Position numbers and translations under genes: made by a program. The notes beneath the pieces were generated by a model. It saw only the letters and a list, made by a program, of their open reading frames with translations, was not told where the DNA came from and ran no database searches. Positions 54,591 through 64,000 of a stretch of DNA of 64,000 bases are shown here, piece by piece. Every line of letters begins with the position of its first letter. Positions within the stretch are counted from its first letter, which is position 1. Source of the stretch: Sindora glabra (lineage: Eukaryota > Streptophyta > Magnoliopsida > Fabales > Fabaceae); the NCBI GenBank assembly GCA_020226215.1, contig CM035227.1:23873866-23937865 (forward strand), in the 5' to 3' direction.

Positions 54591-54599
54591 ATATGATGA

Positions 54600-56640
54600 T
54601 TAGAATAAATATAAAATTAACTTTAAGTGCAACTAATCAACATGGTGAAAGTTTGGGAATCATCATCATAGAAATAATAAAGGTAGAGATTATTGCCATA
54701 GAAGTGAATTTCAAAAAGCAATAATAACACGAAACAGATAACAAAATGAAAATTTTACAATCAAAACTTTTACACTTTAGTTTTTAATATGATAAGTGAT
54801 GTCTTAAAAAAATTACATCAGATTATTATAAAATAGATATATAAAATTGGGACAATATTTATAAAAATACCATTGTTCCATTAATTTTAACATCACTTAA
54901 GTAAATAATTGACTAAATTTGCTTAGTGTTCCACAAAATAATGATTTGCCTTATTTTCGATGTTGATTAAGTAGAAGACTAACATCTTAAGTTTTTCAAT
55001 ATTTTCAAGCATAACCACATCCAAATAAATGTCATAAGTTAAACAATCGTCTTAAGTTTCACAAAACTTAAAAAATGCCACTGAATTAAAATAAATATTG
55101 ATAATTTTTCTTAATTATTATCTTATTACTTCAAATAATTTTTAAAATATTATTACATCATTATATATATATATATTAATTTTTACTTTAACTAATGTCT
55201 ATCTATCAACATCTATTAGTAATTCTATAATAATAAATCCTTCATTGTTTTCACATTTTTGTTATTGAACTTATTTTTTGAAATTATTAAAATTGAGATT
55301 TTGTAATATCATAAGAAATGTTAGTTTCTATTTTTAGATTGAGTGTTATATAAGGAGAATACATGGAAAATAAGAAAGATCAGGGAGGTAGGAATAAAAG
55401 GAGAGGATTAAGTTAGGATATTCTGTAAGAAGGAATTAATATATGGAAAATAAGGAGTATCAAGAAGGAAGAAATAGGGAAGAAACATATCATGTTAATT
55501 ATTTAACAAAACTGACATAATATTCAATACATTACACATCATTTTTTCTTTAAATTGATATATAATATTATTTGCCATGATGCTTCAAAAAAAAAAATTT
55601 CAATTATTTTTATATAATAACCAACATTTTTGTTATTTTTCCCCAACAATTAATCAATGTCAAAATAAATATATAATAATACTTGATAAGACGTTAATTG
55701 AAAATCAATATATAATCCGTTAAACATTTAATATCTATTTGCATTTTTGTTGTAATATACATTTCGTTTCTTCATACCTAACCTAACAATACAATATTGT
55801 TTTGAGAAGTGTGGATAATTTAACTTTACATAAATACCACTTAATTGGAGCTACCAAACCAATTGGTTTGGTTCCTTCGTAGATTGGCCATCAACGGATC
55901 GGACCAAATTCGGTCCACAAAAATTGTGGACTTCCATTTAGGGAGTCTAATTCTTAAGATATACGGACCGTGGATTCACAGATCAAATTCGTGGACTTTT
56001 TTTTATGAAAAAGGTGATTGTAAGACTTTTAAGATAATTTTAAGTCTAAAATAATAATTATAAATTCAAATATTATACATTTAATATATTCTCAATTCAC
56101 ACCAACAATTCAAGATTAAATAAATTATAATAAAAATTTATAAAATTTGAAATTAGTAATTTAAAAATAAAATCATTAATTTAGAAATAACTTATTTAGT
56201 TGAATTGAATTAAAAGATAAAAAATTGAATTTGGGCTTAAGTAATAAATTAAATAAGTAAAAATTTATTTAATCTATTTATTTAATTTAAAGGTAAAAAC
56301 GTTAAAAAAAATGAGGACCCATCTAATTTTGTCCGCGTTAGATCTGCGTTCAAATGAATCCATATTTTATAAGTTCTAATACACATTTTTTTTAACTTAT
56401 GGATCTATCAATGGAACGGAAATCGTTTGAATGGTTTTACACTTAAAATGAAATCAGTAAATTTACTGCCGTGTGTAATTCACCTTCTCCGAAGAATTTA
56501 TTTATTTATTTTTTAATAGCGGGAGAATTTTGCAATTTTTTGAGTTTTGGCGGGGAATTAAAAGCATAGCGTGACACTTTTTCTCTACACATGCGATTCA
56601 TCATTTTTATTTATTTTTGTTTCCTAACACTTGAGTTTTA
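54600..56640. other. Intergenic AT-rich DNA 3' of FTSH4 copy C
   Basis: No gene recognised. 54890-55210 has AACATCTTAAG/AATGTC-type phrases loosely like the subterminal repeats at 23120-23560. 55850-55990 has short palindromes (CCAAACCAATTGGTTTGG). Confidence 0.55.
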
Positions 56641-56722
56641 TTGAGAATGACGACCGTCGGTGAAAAGCAATTTTCATGTAATTACCGTAGAACTCTTGCA
56701 CCATCCTTGCGTATATTAATAG

Positions 56723-59700
56723 CTAGGAGCCTCCCGAAGCAACACCTTGAGCTTTGGCGGGGGCGACCGCAGCCGCAGATGTTGGGCTAGGAGATGGAGG
56801 CACTGGCTTGGATTGTGAGCTGTCCTCTCCTTCAACTATTTGCTGGGAGTTGAATTGGTCAAGCAAAGCCTTTATCTGACTTCCCGTCAGCTTCTCACGT
56901 TCCAACAGAGCATTTGCAAGTGCACGAAGCTCCTTACTGTGGGCAGTAAGTATAGTTTTTGCATTGCTGTATGCCGTCTCCAAAAGTTGTTTCACCTCTT
57001 TCTCAATAAGAAGCCTAGTTTGCGTGCTTATACTTCTGCCATTGTCGTAATAACGGTGAGGGACAACTCCAACTTCCTTGCTGAGACCATATCTAGTAAC
57101 CATAGCCCTTGCAAGTCTCGTGGCTTTCATAAAATCATAAGCTGCACGAGAAGTGATTTCATCTTCTCCAAAAATAAGCTCTTCAGCAACACGGCCTCCC
57201 ATTGCGACATCAAGTTTGGCAAGCATCTCCTTACGTGAGATTTGAGTTTCATCCTTGTTAGGTAATTGAGCAACCATACCAAGAGACATCCCTCGAGGAA
57301 CAATTGTTGCCTTGTGAACAGGACGAGCCCCTTCAGTATAAATGGCCATTAGGGCGTGACCTGCCTCATGGAAAGCAATCATCCTTCGAGACTTCTCAGA
57401 GATGACAGCTGACTTGCGCTCGCTTCCCATTATAATCTTGTCCTTTGCGTACTCTAAGTCAGCCATGGTCACAGCTTTGCCACCGTCCATTGCAGCCTTG
57501 AGAGCCGCATCGTTAACCAAGTTAGCAAGGTCAGCGCCGCAGAATCCAGGAGTTCCTCGGGCAATGATCATCACATCAACATCATTAGCCTTTATGACCT
57601 GTTTATAACAATAATTTGACTGCAGGTAGAAACAGGCCTATAACAAGAGGTAAAAAAAACACCCGTACCAATTTACTAAATGAAATATATTCTTCCAAGG
57701 GGAAAACCGTACCTTTGACAAGAAGGATTCAAGGATCTGCCGTCTTCCTTCAACATCTGGATCTTGAACTTCAACATGGCGATCAAACCTCCCAGGTCTC
57801 ACCAAAGCCTCATCCAATGCCCCTGGATAATTAGTAGCTGCCATCACAATTATACCCTCATTTTGCTTGAATCCATCCAGTTCAACAAGCAACTGATTTA
57901 ATGTCTGCCTCATGTACGACGGGTCCTGAATTTTTCTTCTTCCTGCGACAGCATCAATTTCATCAATGAAGATTATACAAGGTGATCTCTTCTTTGCGGC
58001 AGCAAAAAGTTTCTTCACTCTTCGTGCTCCAACGCCATAAAATATCTCTTCAAACTCACTTCCATTGCATGAGAAGAACGGAACCCGAGCTTCTCCAGCT
58101 ACAGCTCTTGCTAACATTGTTTTTCCACAGCCAGATGGCCCAGTAAGTAATACACCTTTGGGGAGTTTGCCACCCAGACGAGTAAAGCGCTGCCAAAGGA
58201 AAAAGGATCATCCTAAGACGCTACAGAAATTTTATTAACTCAGATTCTCAGAAGCAATAATTAGCATGCAGGTGTGAAAGAAAACTTGTAAAAATAAAAA
58301 ACTTATCATGCAACCAGATGTCCACCTCAGGATCTCGGAGGTAGTTAACAATTTCTTCCAGCTCTACTTTTGCCTCATCAACGCCTTTTACATCGCTAAA
58401 CTTTGTATCTGTCCCCATGCTGGCTACCACTTCCTCACGTATACCTAATCCTGAGCAATGGGAAGAAAAGATTAAAGGACAACATTCTCATCAAATACAG
58501 GTAAGCTACAAAGACATAATGATACCTTTTCTAACTTCTTTATCCTCATGAAGCGATCCTACTACACTACAAAGGAGGAGAAAGCCCACTGCTATGGTCC
58601 TAATTGTTTGCCACAGATACACTTCAAATTTTCTACCACCTGCAGCCACCATATGAATAGGAGCAGTTGCAGTTCCAAGACCTCCGTATTTTGTAGACTT
58701 TCCCACATTTTTTAAAGCAGAAAAGCAACCTATGCTTTCTTCCTTCCTCACTGAACGAGAGGCACCTACAGAATCACATATACATCTGGTAAAAGATTCC
58801 AGTTCATATAGTGTGCTAAAAAATATATAAATAAATAAAAAGAGAGAGAGAGAAATAAGAATTTTCAGACTCATAATCCAAATATCACATTTGAAGGAAA
58901 AGAAATTGATACGAAGAAGCATGAATCAGTAAGCCAATACAGAGCCACCTCGCTGCAAAATTCTGTGCAATTCACTTTCATCCAGCCTATCGACTTTCAG
59001 TAACGCTTTTATGTATTCAGAAAGTGCTGAAGGATTAGTATGAAGAGATGGTTGGCTTTCAAATAGCCTAATCACGGCTTTATGATCATTTCGATGGTAA
59101 AGCTTTCTAAGATGGGCAACTTCACTGGCTTCACCTGCCTTACGTATTCGGCGGGCTAAAGAACCAACATAGCTGGACTGAAGTCTCTCATGAATCTGTG
59201 AAAATCTATTCGCTACAGAAATAGGCATAAATTAATTCAAAGTTTGATCCGAAAGACAGATAAATTCCTAAAACATAAAACCTTATATTAGTTACCAAAG
59301 CATTACGTTTTGAACTAAGAAGGCTATATAGTAAAAACATATAAGCAAATTTCATAAAGTAGATATTAGACTCAAAAGTCCAACACGTTTACAGGGTATA
59401 TACCTACACCTGCACCGCCTTCAAACTTAGTAGCAGGGAAATATGTTCTAACAAATAAATTTTTGAACTGTGAAAATTGTGATTGATGCCTTGAAACCTG
59501 AAAAGATATAAATTATAAAGTTAGCTGACAATAGAGAGAGTATCGAAGATACAAAACATAGACAGAAATAGCTTTTTGATAATTAATATAATAAGTATAA
59601 TCGATAACTAACCAAAAAAGAAAAACACGCACGCACATGCTCTGATTGTCAGACTTCAGCACTAATGCACGGTGTTGACGTAAGAGCATTAATTTGTCTG

Positions 59701-60049
59701 CCAGTGTTTCAAAGCCATAAATAAGATGAATGATAATCGCAAGATTCGTTATCCATTTCCATTGCTAGACCAGGCCCATAATTTGCCACTAAAAAGTGAC
59801 TTAATTCATAGATTATTGATAATTTCGACCTCAACAAAGTCTCATCACCCAAAGAAGGATTAAATCGAGATAATTAATTAGTATAGGATATTGATTCCGA
59901 AATTCACGAAGACCATTTAAAAAGTTGGCTTCAATCGACTACGAGTACTAAAATAAATTGAAAATGTAACAAGAACATACGTAACATTAGCTTGCATAAA
60001 GATTCAATATTTACGAACTGACCAGCGTTAGCAAACTCCTCAAAGCCAT
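56723..60049 (-). CDS. FTSH4: Mitochondrial i-AAA ATP-dependent zinc metalloprotease, FTSH4 type, copy C (intact)
   Basis: Seven exons (minus order) 60023-60049, 59410-59497, 58949-59212, 58526-58765, 58326-58450, 57713-58189 and 56723-57598 join in frame to 698 codons. FTSH4 proteins have about 700. Visible parts: a short N-terminus MALRSLLTL compatible with mitochondrial import; the conserved YVGSLARRIR and SQPSLH blocks; one membrane segment at about 180-198; Walker A GPSGCGKT (265-272); pore motif FYG (298-300); Walker B FIDEID (322-327); Arg fingers in RPGRFDR (382, 385); zinc site HEAGH (484-488), with the likely third ligand Asp in SRAAYD; an Ala/Pro-rich tail. The family, homologous to yeast Yme1, forms hexamers in the inner mitochondrial membrane facing the intermembrane space and degrades damaged or unassembled proteins. 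Walker A fits the consensus, but Ser and Cys replace the usual Pro and Thr, and the pore Val is Tyr. Copies A and B are dead. Confidence 0.9.
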
Positions 60050-60302
60050 GTCCTCTTAAGAGCCCAAAAAAAGATCCTGACGACTGTTTTCTGGAACCGA
60101 TGACGTTCTTTCTCACTCTCTCTAGATAGAATATGAGAAGTCTCAGTGAATTAATTTCAAGAGTTTAGTAGGTGTCGGTTATGATCCAAGAAACTAAGGA
60201 TTGATGAAATCGTACTGGAAACCGATAAGTGCGTTGCAGCTCTGCATTTTTTTCAATTTTTTTTTCGTTTACACTCCAATTAAATGAATAATTAACTTCT
60301 AG
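60050..60302 (-). promoter_or_regulatory. 5' leader and promoter region of FTSH4 copy C
   Basis: Sequence shared with copies A and B just upstream of exon 1, including GTTGCAGCTCTGCATTTTTT and CCAATTA...TTAACTTCTAGG. The region is placed by conservation between the copies. No TATA box is assigned. Confidence 0.5.
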
Positions 60303-61081
60303 GTGGTCGTAGACTATTGAATAAAGTAAATTTTTATCTTTTCGTTAATGGAGATTATATATATATATTTTCCTTCTTTGTGCATATTAATTGGATTATA
60401 TCTTTTACTCCCCTTATTTTTAATTATATATTAATGAAGTAGATTTTATAAAAAATTTATAATTTATTCGTGACACCAATTAATTAATATTTCAACCAGG
60501 CAAATGCAGGTGGGGATCATTAATTAATAATTATTTACTTCACATCACATCCTTTTTTTTTTCTTTTTTAACTTCACATCACATCCTTACTGGTTCGAAA
60601 GTTAAAATAGATACATCGTAAAACATTAGGTCAACCCTTAAGTTGCTATCAAAAACAACAAGAATCCCAATCCACTAAACGCAGGAAAAGTCAAAACTTT
60701 TTTCACATTTCATAGTAGATATCCAAATTTTCAAAAGATCAATTGTTGCAGGAAGCAATCTAATATGAGCTATGACTGAAAATCAAGACACATACACAAC
60801 TCCGAGATATGTTGTTGCCAATTTAGCTCGGATGACGAGGACATGCAGTGAGGAGGAACACGAAATTAAAACCCATCAGACACAGCGACAGAATTTCTAA
60901 ATGAAAGAGACGAAACAATTGAAAAAGTTCCAAAATGAACAGTAAATAGTGTACCTTCTATCACTATCCAAAGGTACATAAAGGTATAGAGTGATTTGAA
61001 GTCTCGTTTAGACTTCGCCACAAGAATATTTTCCTGACCAACCTAAGCGAAAGAGTCCTATCTTGTACCTGAAAAACGTAA
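60303..61081. other. Intergenic spacer between FTSH4 copy C and the IDD gene
   Basis: No gene seen. It probably holds the 3' untranslated region of the IDD gene near its right end. Confidence 0.6.
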
Positions 61082-61323
61082 TCACCGTTGCCAATCAGGG
61101 GCTTGGTTCTGATTGTGGTGCTTGCCGCATGACGAAGGACCTAAGTGATCAAGCCCTGCTATGTTGAAAAACTCTTTCTGAGAAAAAGCTTTGAGACCCA
61201 GAAAATCTTTCGTCGTTTCATCATTCTTACCTTTGTAATTGATTTTACAGAACTGCGTAATATCTGTTGGTTTCGAAACAAGTTCCTGTGGATTCAGCAT
61301 GAATCCTTTCGGAGCATCTTCGA
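61082..61323 (-). pseudogene. Out-of-frame C-terminal tail of the IDD gene
   Basis: Reads FEDAPKGFMLNPQELVSKP, then TKDFLGLKAFSQKEF and IAGLDHLG, in the frame next to that of the preceding exon. The T(R/K/L)DFLG block is a known IDD C-terminal motif, so this was once, or in the true sequence still is, part of the protein. Confidence 0.82.
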
Positions 61324-63178
61324 ACCATTAGCCAAAGGCAGAGAGCTCATCATGTCATGGAAAAGAGAAGACATCGTTTTGTCGGCAACTTGCTCCTCGT
61401 GATCAGAAATGATTCCAGCTGCTTTATTCCCATAAGAATCTCGCCAAGTCATGCCAAAGCCAGGAACAGCAGCAGAAGATGAAGAAGCCATTGACGGGGA
61501 GCTATCATACCCTGCAGCAATTGTACATTCAGACACGTCAGCCTCAAGCCGGTGGTGGGCTTTCGGATATGAGGGTGAAGTGTTGCTCACTGTTAAACCC
61601 ATTTGTGAAGCCTTTTGCAACAAAGCCGTGGCAGACGCATGAGGCAAAGCTGCAGGTAATTGGAAGAAAGAAGACTGCAAATAACTAGGGTTAGGGTTTT
61701 CATAGAAGGATTGGTCTAAATGTGTTTGAAGCAATGGTGAGGAAGAAACATCAAGGTGCCTTAGTGGGCTGCCTGCTAATTCTGCCACTTTGGGTTGGGA
61801 AGCCAGCAATGGCAGAAATTTTGGTCTTAGGTTAAATTCTTGTTCCTTTTTCACTGGCAACGTTTGGGGGCCATGACTTGGAAGTTGGATCTCTGAGGAA
61901 GACAGCTTGTCTGATGAGATTGTTGCTCTTGCACTTTCCTGTGCTAAAGCATCACAGAAGGATCTGTGTGTGATGAAACTGTCCCTTCTGTAAACCATAT
62001 AAAAAGGCAAGCACAAAAGAAAAAAAGGGACAATTCAATAGAGGACACAAAGTTTATATCAGTACGTTTACACACACACACACACACACACTCTTCCTCT
62101 TGCCTTTTTGTATTTTTCTAGCACATTATTTTGATATTAAAAAGATTTTTGTATATATCTCCCCCCCTTTTAAATTTTTAAATTTCTAAACATAAAAGGG
62201 GATCCGATACACATTTAAAGAACATGACCACACTCTTTATAAGACTCATTGTGAAAAATATCAGTGTATTTAATATAACTCTCAAGAACGAGCAGCAAAA
62301 GCACTTTCTGGATATAGAATATACATTTTTAATTGCCAACAATATCATCAAATGAGTCAATTTTCCCCAATATGTTGATATATATATATTCTATTTTTGG
62401 ATCTGTCAAAAGTGTGTGTATATAATTTCTTTCCATAATTTTATGACTGGAATTGATTATATTTGTTCATATATATATATATATACCTAGAGAAAAGCGT
62501 TCCGCAGTCACATCTATACTCTTTGGTGCCACAAATTTTGGAGTGGGCTTTCAAGTCCGACTGAACTGCGTAACGCCTAGAGCACTTATCACACTTCCAT
62601 TTCTTCTCACCGTGCTTCCTGCAAAAGTGCTTCTTGATCCCAGTGAGGTCCCCAAGAGCCCTTGCCGGATCATGGTGAACACATGTAGCCTCTGGGCACA
62701 CATACACCTTCTTTCTAACTATATCTTCGTTTGTTCTTTGCTTTAGCTTCCATGGCAGATTGTGACCTCTTCTGTGAAGCTGGAGATTCTGTTCTCTCCG
62801 AAACCCTTTGTTACATATATCACAGATGAACCGATTCGTTGCCAAGAGGGTCCTAGGGGACAAAGCTATCACTTCAGCATCTGGGTCTGAATAAAGCCAG
62901 CAGGAAAAAAAATCTTGATTCAAGTGATACTATTGAAAAAATTAATAATAGACAAATTACAAGAAACAAATTTTTCTTTTTGCACTAAACACAATATAAT
63001 AATATGTAATTTATATACCTGGGTTGCCTGGAAGACTTCTCTTTTTTCTGGGTTGTGGTTCTTGGCATGTTGAAGTAGGTAAGAAGGGTTGAGGGTAAAG
63101 ATCAGAGCCAGTATTCTCATTTCTAGTGCCAGAAGTAGAAGCACTGATTTCAGTTGACGCACATGTCAAATTGGACAT
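61082..63178 (-). CDS. INDETERMINATE-DOMAIN (IDD) C2H2 zinc-finger transcription factor, with apparent 3' frameshift
   Basis: Exons 63019-63178, 62487-62886 and 61294-61987 join in frame to 417 codons. The N-terminus carries a basic KKRSLPG nuclear-localisation-type motif (45-51). The ID domain has four fingers: C75/C78/H91/H95, C117/C122 with H140/H145, C152/C155/H168/C172 and C179/C181/H194/C198. The HNLPWKLKQR and CVHHDPARALGDLTGIKKHF signatures are intact. The family motif ATALLQKASQM lies at 306-316. The frame then stops at 61294, but a different frame from about 61300 to 61082 encodes the rest of the family C-terminus (TKDFLGLKAFS, FNIAGLDHLG). A one-base loss around 61324 (AATGG-TTCGAA) explains this. 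IDD proteins bind DNA in the nucleus, often with GRAS partners. I cannot place the subfamily. The DNA-binding half should work; the truncated tail may not. Confidence 0.88.
62073..62093. repeat. (CA)n microsatellite in IDD intron 2
   Basis: About ten CA units. A further (AT)n of about 18 bases touches the exon 2 donor at 62469-62486. Confidence 0.9.
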
Positions 63179-63836
63179 ACTTGTCAATTAAATGTAGAGA
63201 CAAACCAGAAGAAAATTACAAATATTAATATATGACAAATCGACCTTTGGATCAGCGCTTAGACAAGAATCACACACAGAATCTGAGATTGGAGTCCAAA
63301 ACTTCAGTTCAGAACATTAAACTGAAAAATGCAACTTATGAAGACTAAAATAGAACCAAAAGCTGCTTTTCATATACACAATTCCAGACTCTAATATGTA
63401 GGTCTAGCTGGATAATAACACCATGAAGATACTAAAAAATCCTCTTAGGCAGAATTGATTTCCTACTAAGTCGATGAAATTTCTCAAGAGTTGTCTCTGG
63501 GTGAGAGAGAGAAAGAGGAGGGGGGGGGGGGAGAGAGGAAGATAAGTGGATGAGAATAATGGAGGATATATGCCTTTGAAGCTTTCCATAATCCAACCAA
63601 GCTGGGCTGCTTCTGACGTCCACTTTCTGTCTTTTCCTTTGTCCTCTTCGGCCTTTTTCTAAAATTTTCCTCTAGCTCAATAATTGCGTTACATTATGAG
63701 ATTATGATGTATAATGTTATCTCCCTCTAAATTTAAATGCTTTGATATATGTTATCAAGTAATATTACATTCACATTCATCATCTATTAACTTATATTTT
63801 TTTATATTTACAAAAATCACAGAGTACAAATTAAAA

Positions 63837-63882
<46 letters not shown>

Positions 63883-64000
63883 CGCATTATAAAATAAACG
63901 TGAATTAGATTAATTGTTGTATATTGCTAAATATTTTGAGGGCACTGGTTGATTGTTCTGGCCAAATTCCTCTCCCCTAAAAAATAGAGATAAAGCAGCC
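63179..64000. other. Upstream of the IDD gene
   Basis: Probable 5' untranslated region and promoter. 63495-63540 is a GA/G-rich tract (minus strand CT-rich), a common plant leader feature. An upstream open frame of 63 codons starts at 63623, but whether it is transcribed is unknown. 63840-63880 is (AT)n. No other gene seen. Confidence 0.5.

Noticed and set aside
54780..55740. A second CACTA-like region
   Set aside because: Only loose sharing of AACATC/AATGTC phrases with 23120-23560. No ends and no coding relics were seen.
56840..57608. Plus-strand open frames opposite FTSH4 copy C
   Set aside because: They are antisense shadows of the conserved protease exon. The matching shadows at 15410-16057 in copy A show the same.
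63404..63623. Two overlapping minus-strand open frames upstream of the IDD gene
   Set aside because: They are short, Pro/Ser/Leu-rich from a CT-rich leader, and without family resemblance. They could be upstream open frames, but nothing shows that they are translated.

Overview
The window is AT-rich nuclear DNA of a flowering plant, most likely a eudicot. The evidence is interrupted genes with GT-AG introns, Ty1-copia elements primed by initiator tRNA-Met, a CACTA relic, an INDETERMINATE-DOMAIN zinc-finger gene, long (AT)n tracts and long empty stretches. I cannot name the species. All recognisable host genes lie on the minus strand.

Layout. 1-2390 holds nothing recognisable. A possible LINE RNase H scrap lies at 2395-2575. 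A complete seven-exon alpha/beta-hydrolase gene lies at 2765-6304. The window is then dominated by three tandem copies of a mitochondrial i-AAA protease gene of the FTSH4 type. Copy A (8384-19258) is dead: its last exon is split by a Copia element (8567-15380), and it also has stops, deletions and frameshifts. Copy B (32149-44814) is dead: exons 2-3 and part of exon 4 are gone, the zinc motif and P-loop are mutated, and intron 1 carries a second Copia element (34300-41816) and a 2.5-kb solo LTR (42148-44692). Copy C (56723-60049) reads as an intact seven-exon gene of 698 codons. All three keep the same intron positions, first exon and upstream sequence, so they are DNA-level tandem duplications and not retrocopies.

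Between copies A and B lie a small inverted-repeat element (20876-21140), a decayed CACTA-type transposon with a Ulp1-like protease relic (about 23100-27200, including 450-bp tandem repeats), a compound microsatellite and a dispersed repeat family. Between B and C lies a third Copia element (45796-51815, plus strand) with 478-bp LTRs and a 5-bp target duplication, followed by microsatellite-rich DNA. At the right end an IDD C2H2 zinc-finger transcription factor gene (61082-63178) has an intact DNA-binding region, but its last exon carries an apparent one-base frameshift.

Functional picture. Two apparently working genes (hydrolase and FTSH4 copy C) and one probably working transcription factor sit in a region that has grown by tandem duplication followed by transposon insertion into the redundant copies. 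Exon boundaries were set by hand from GT/AG sites, frame continuity and family resemblance. No alignment or database search was run.
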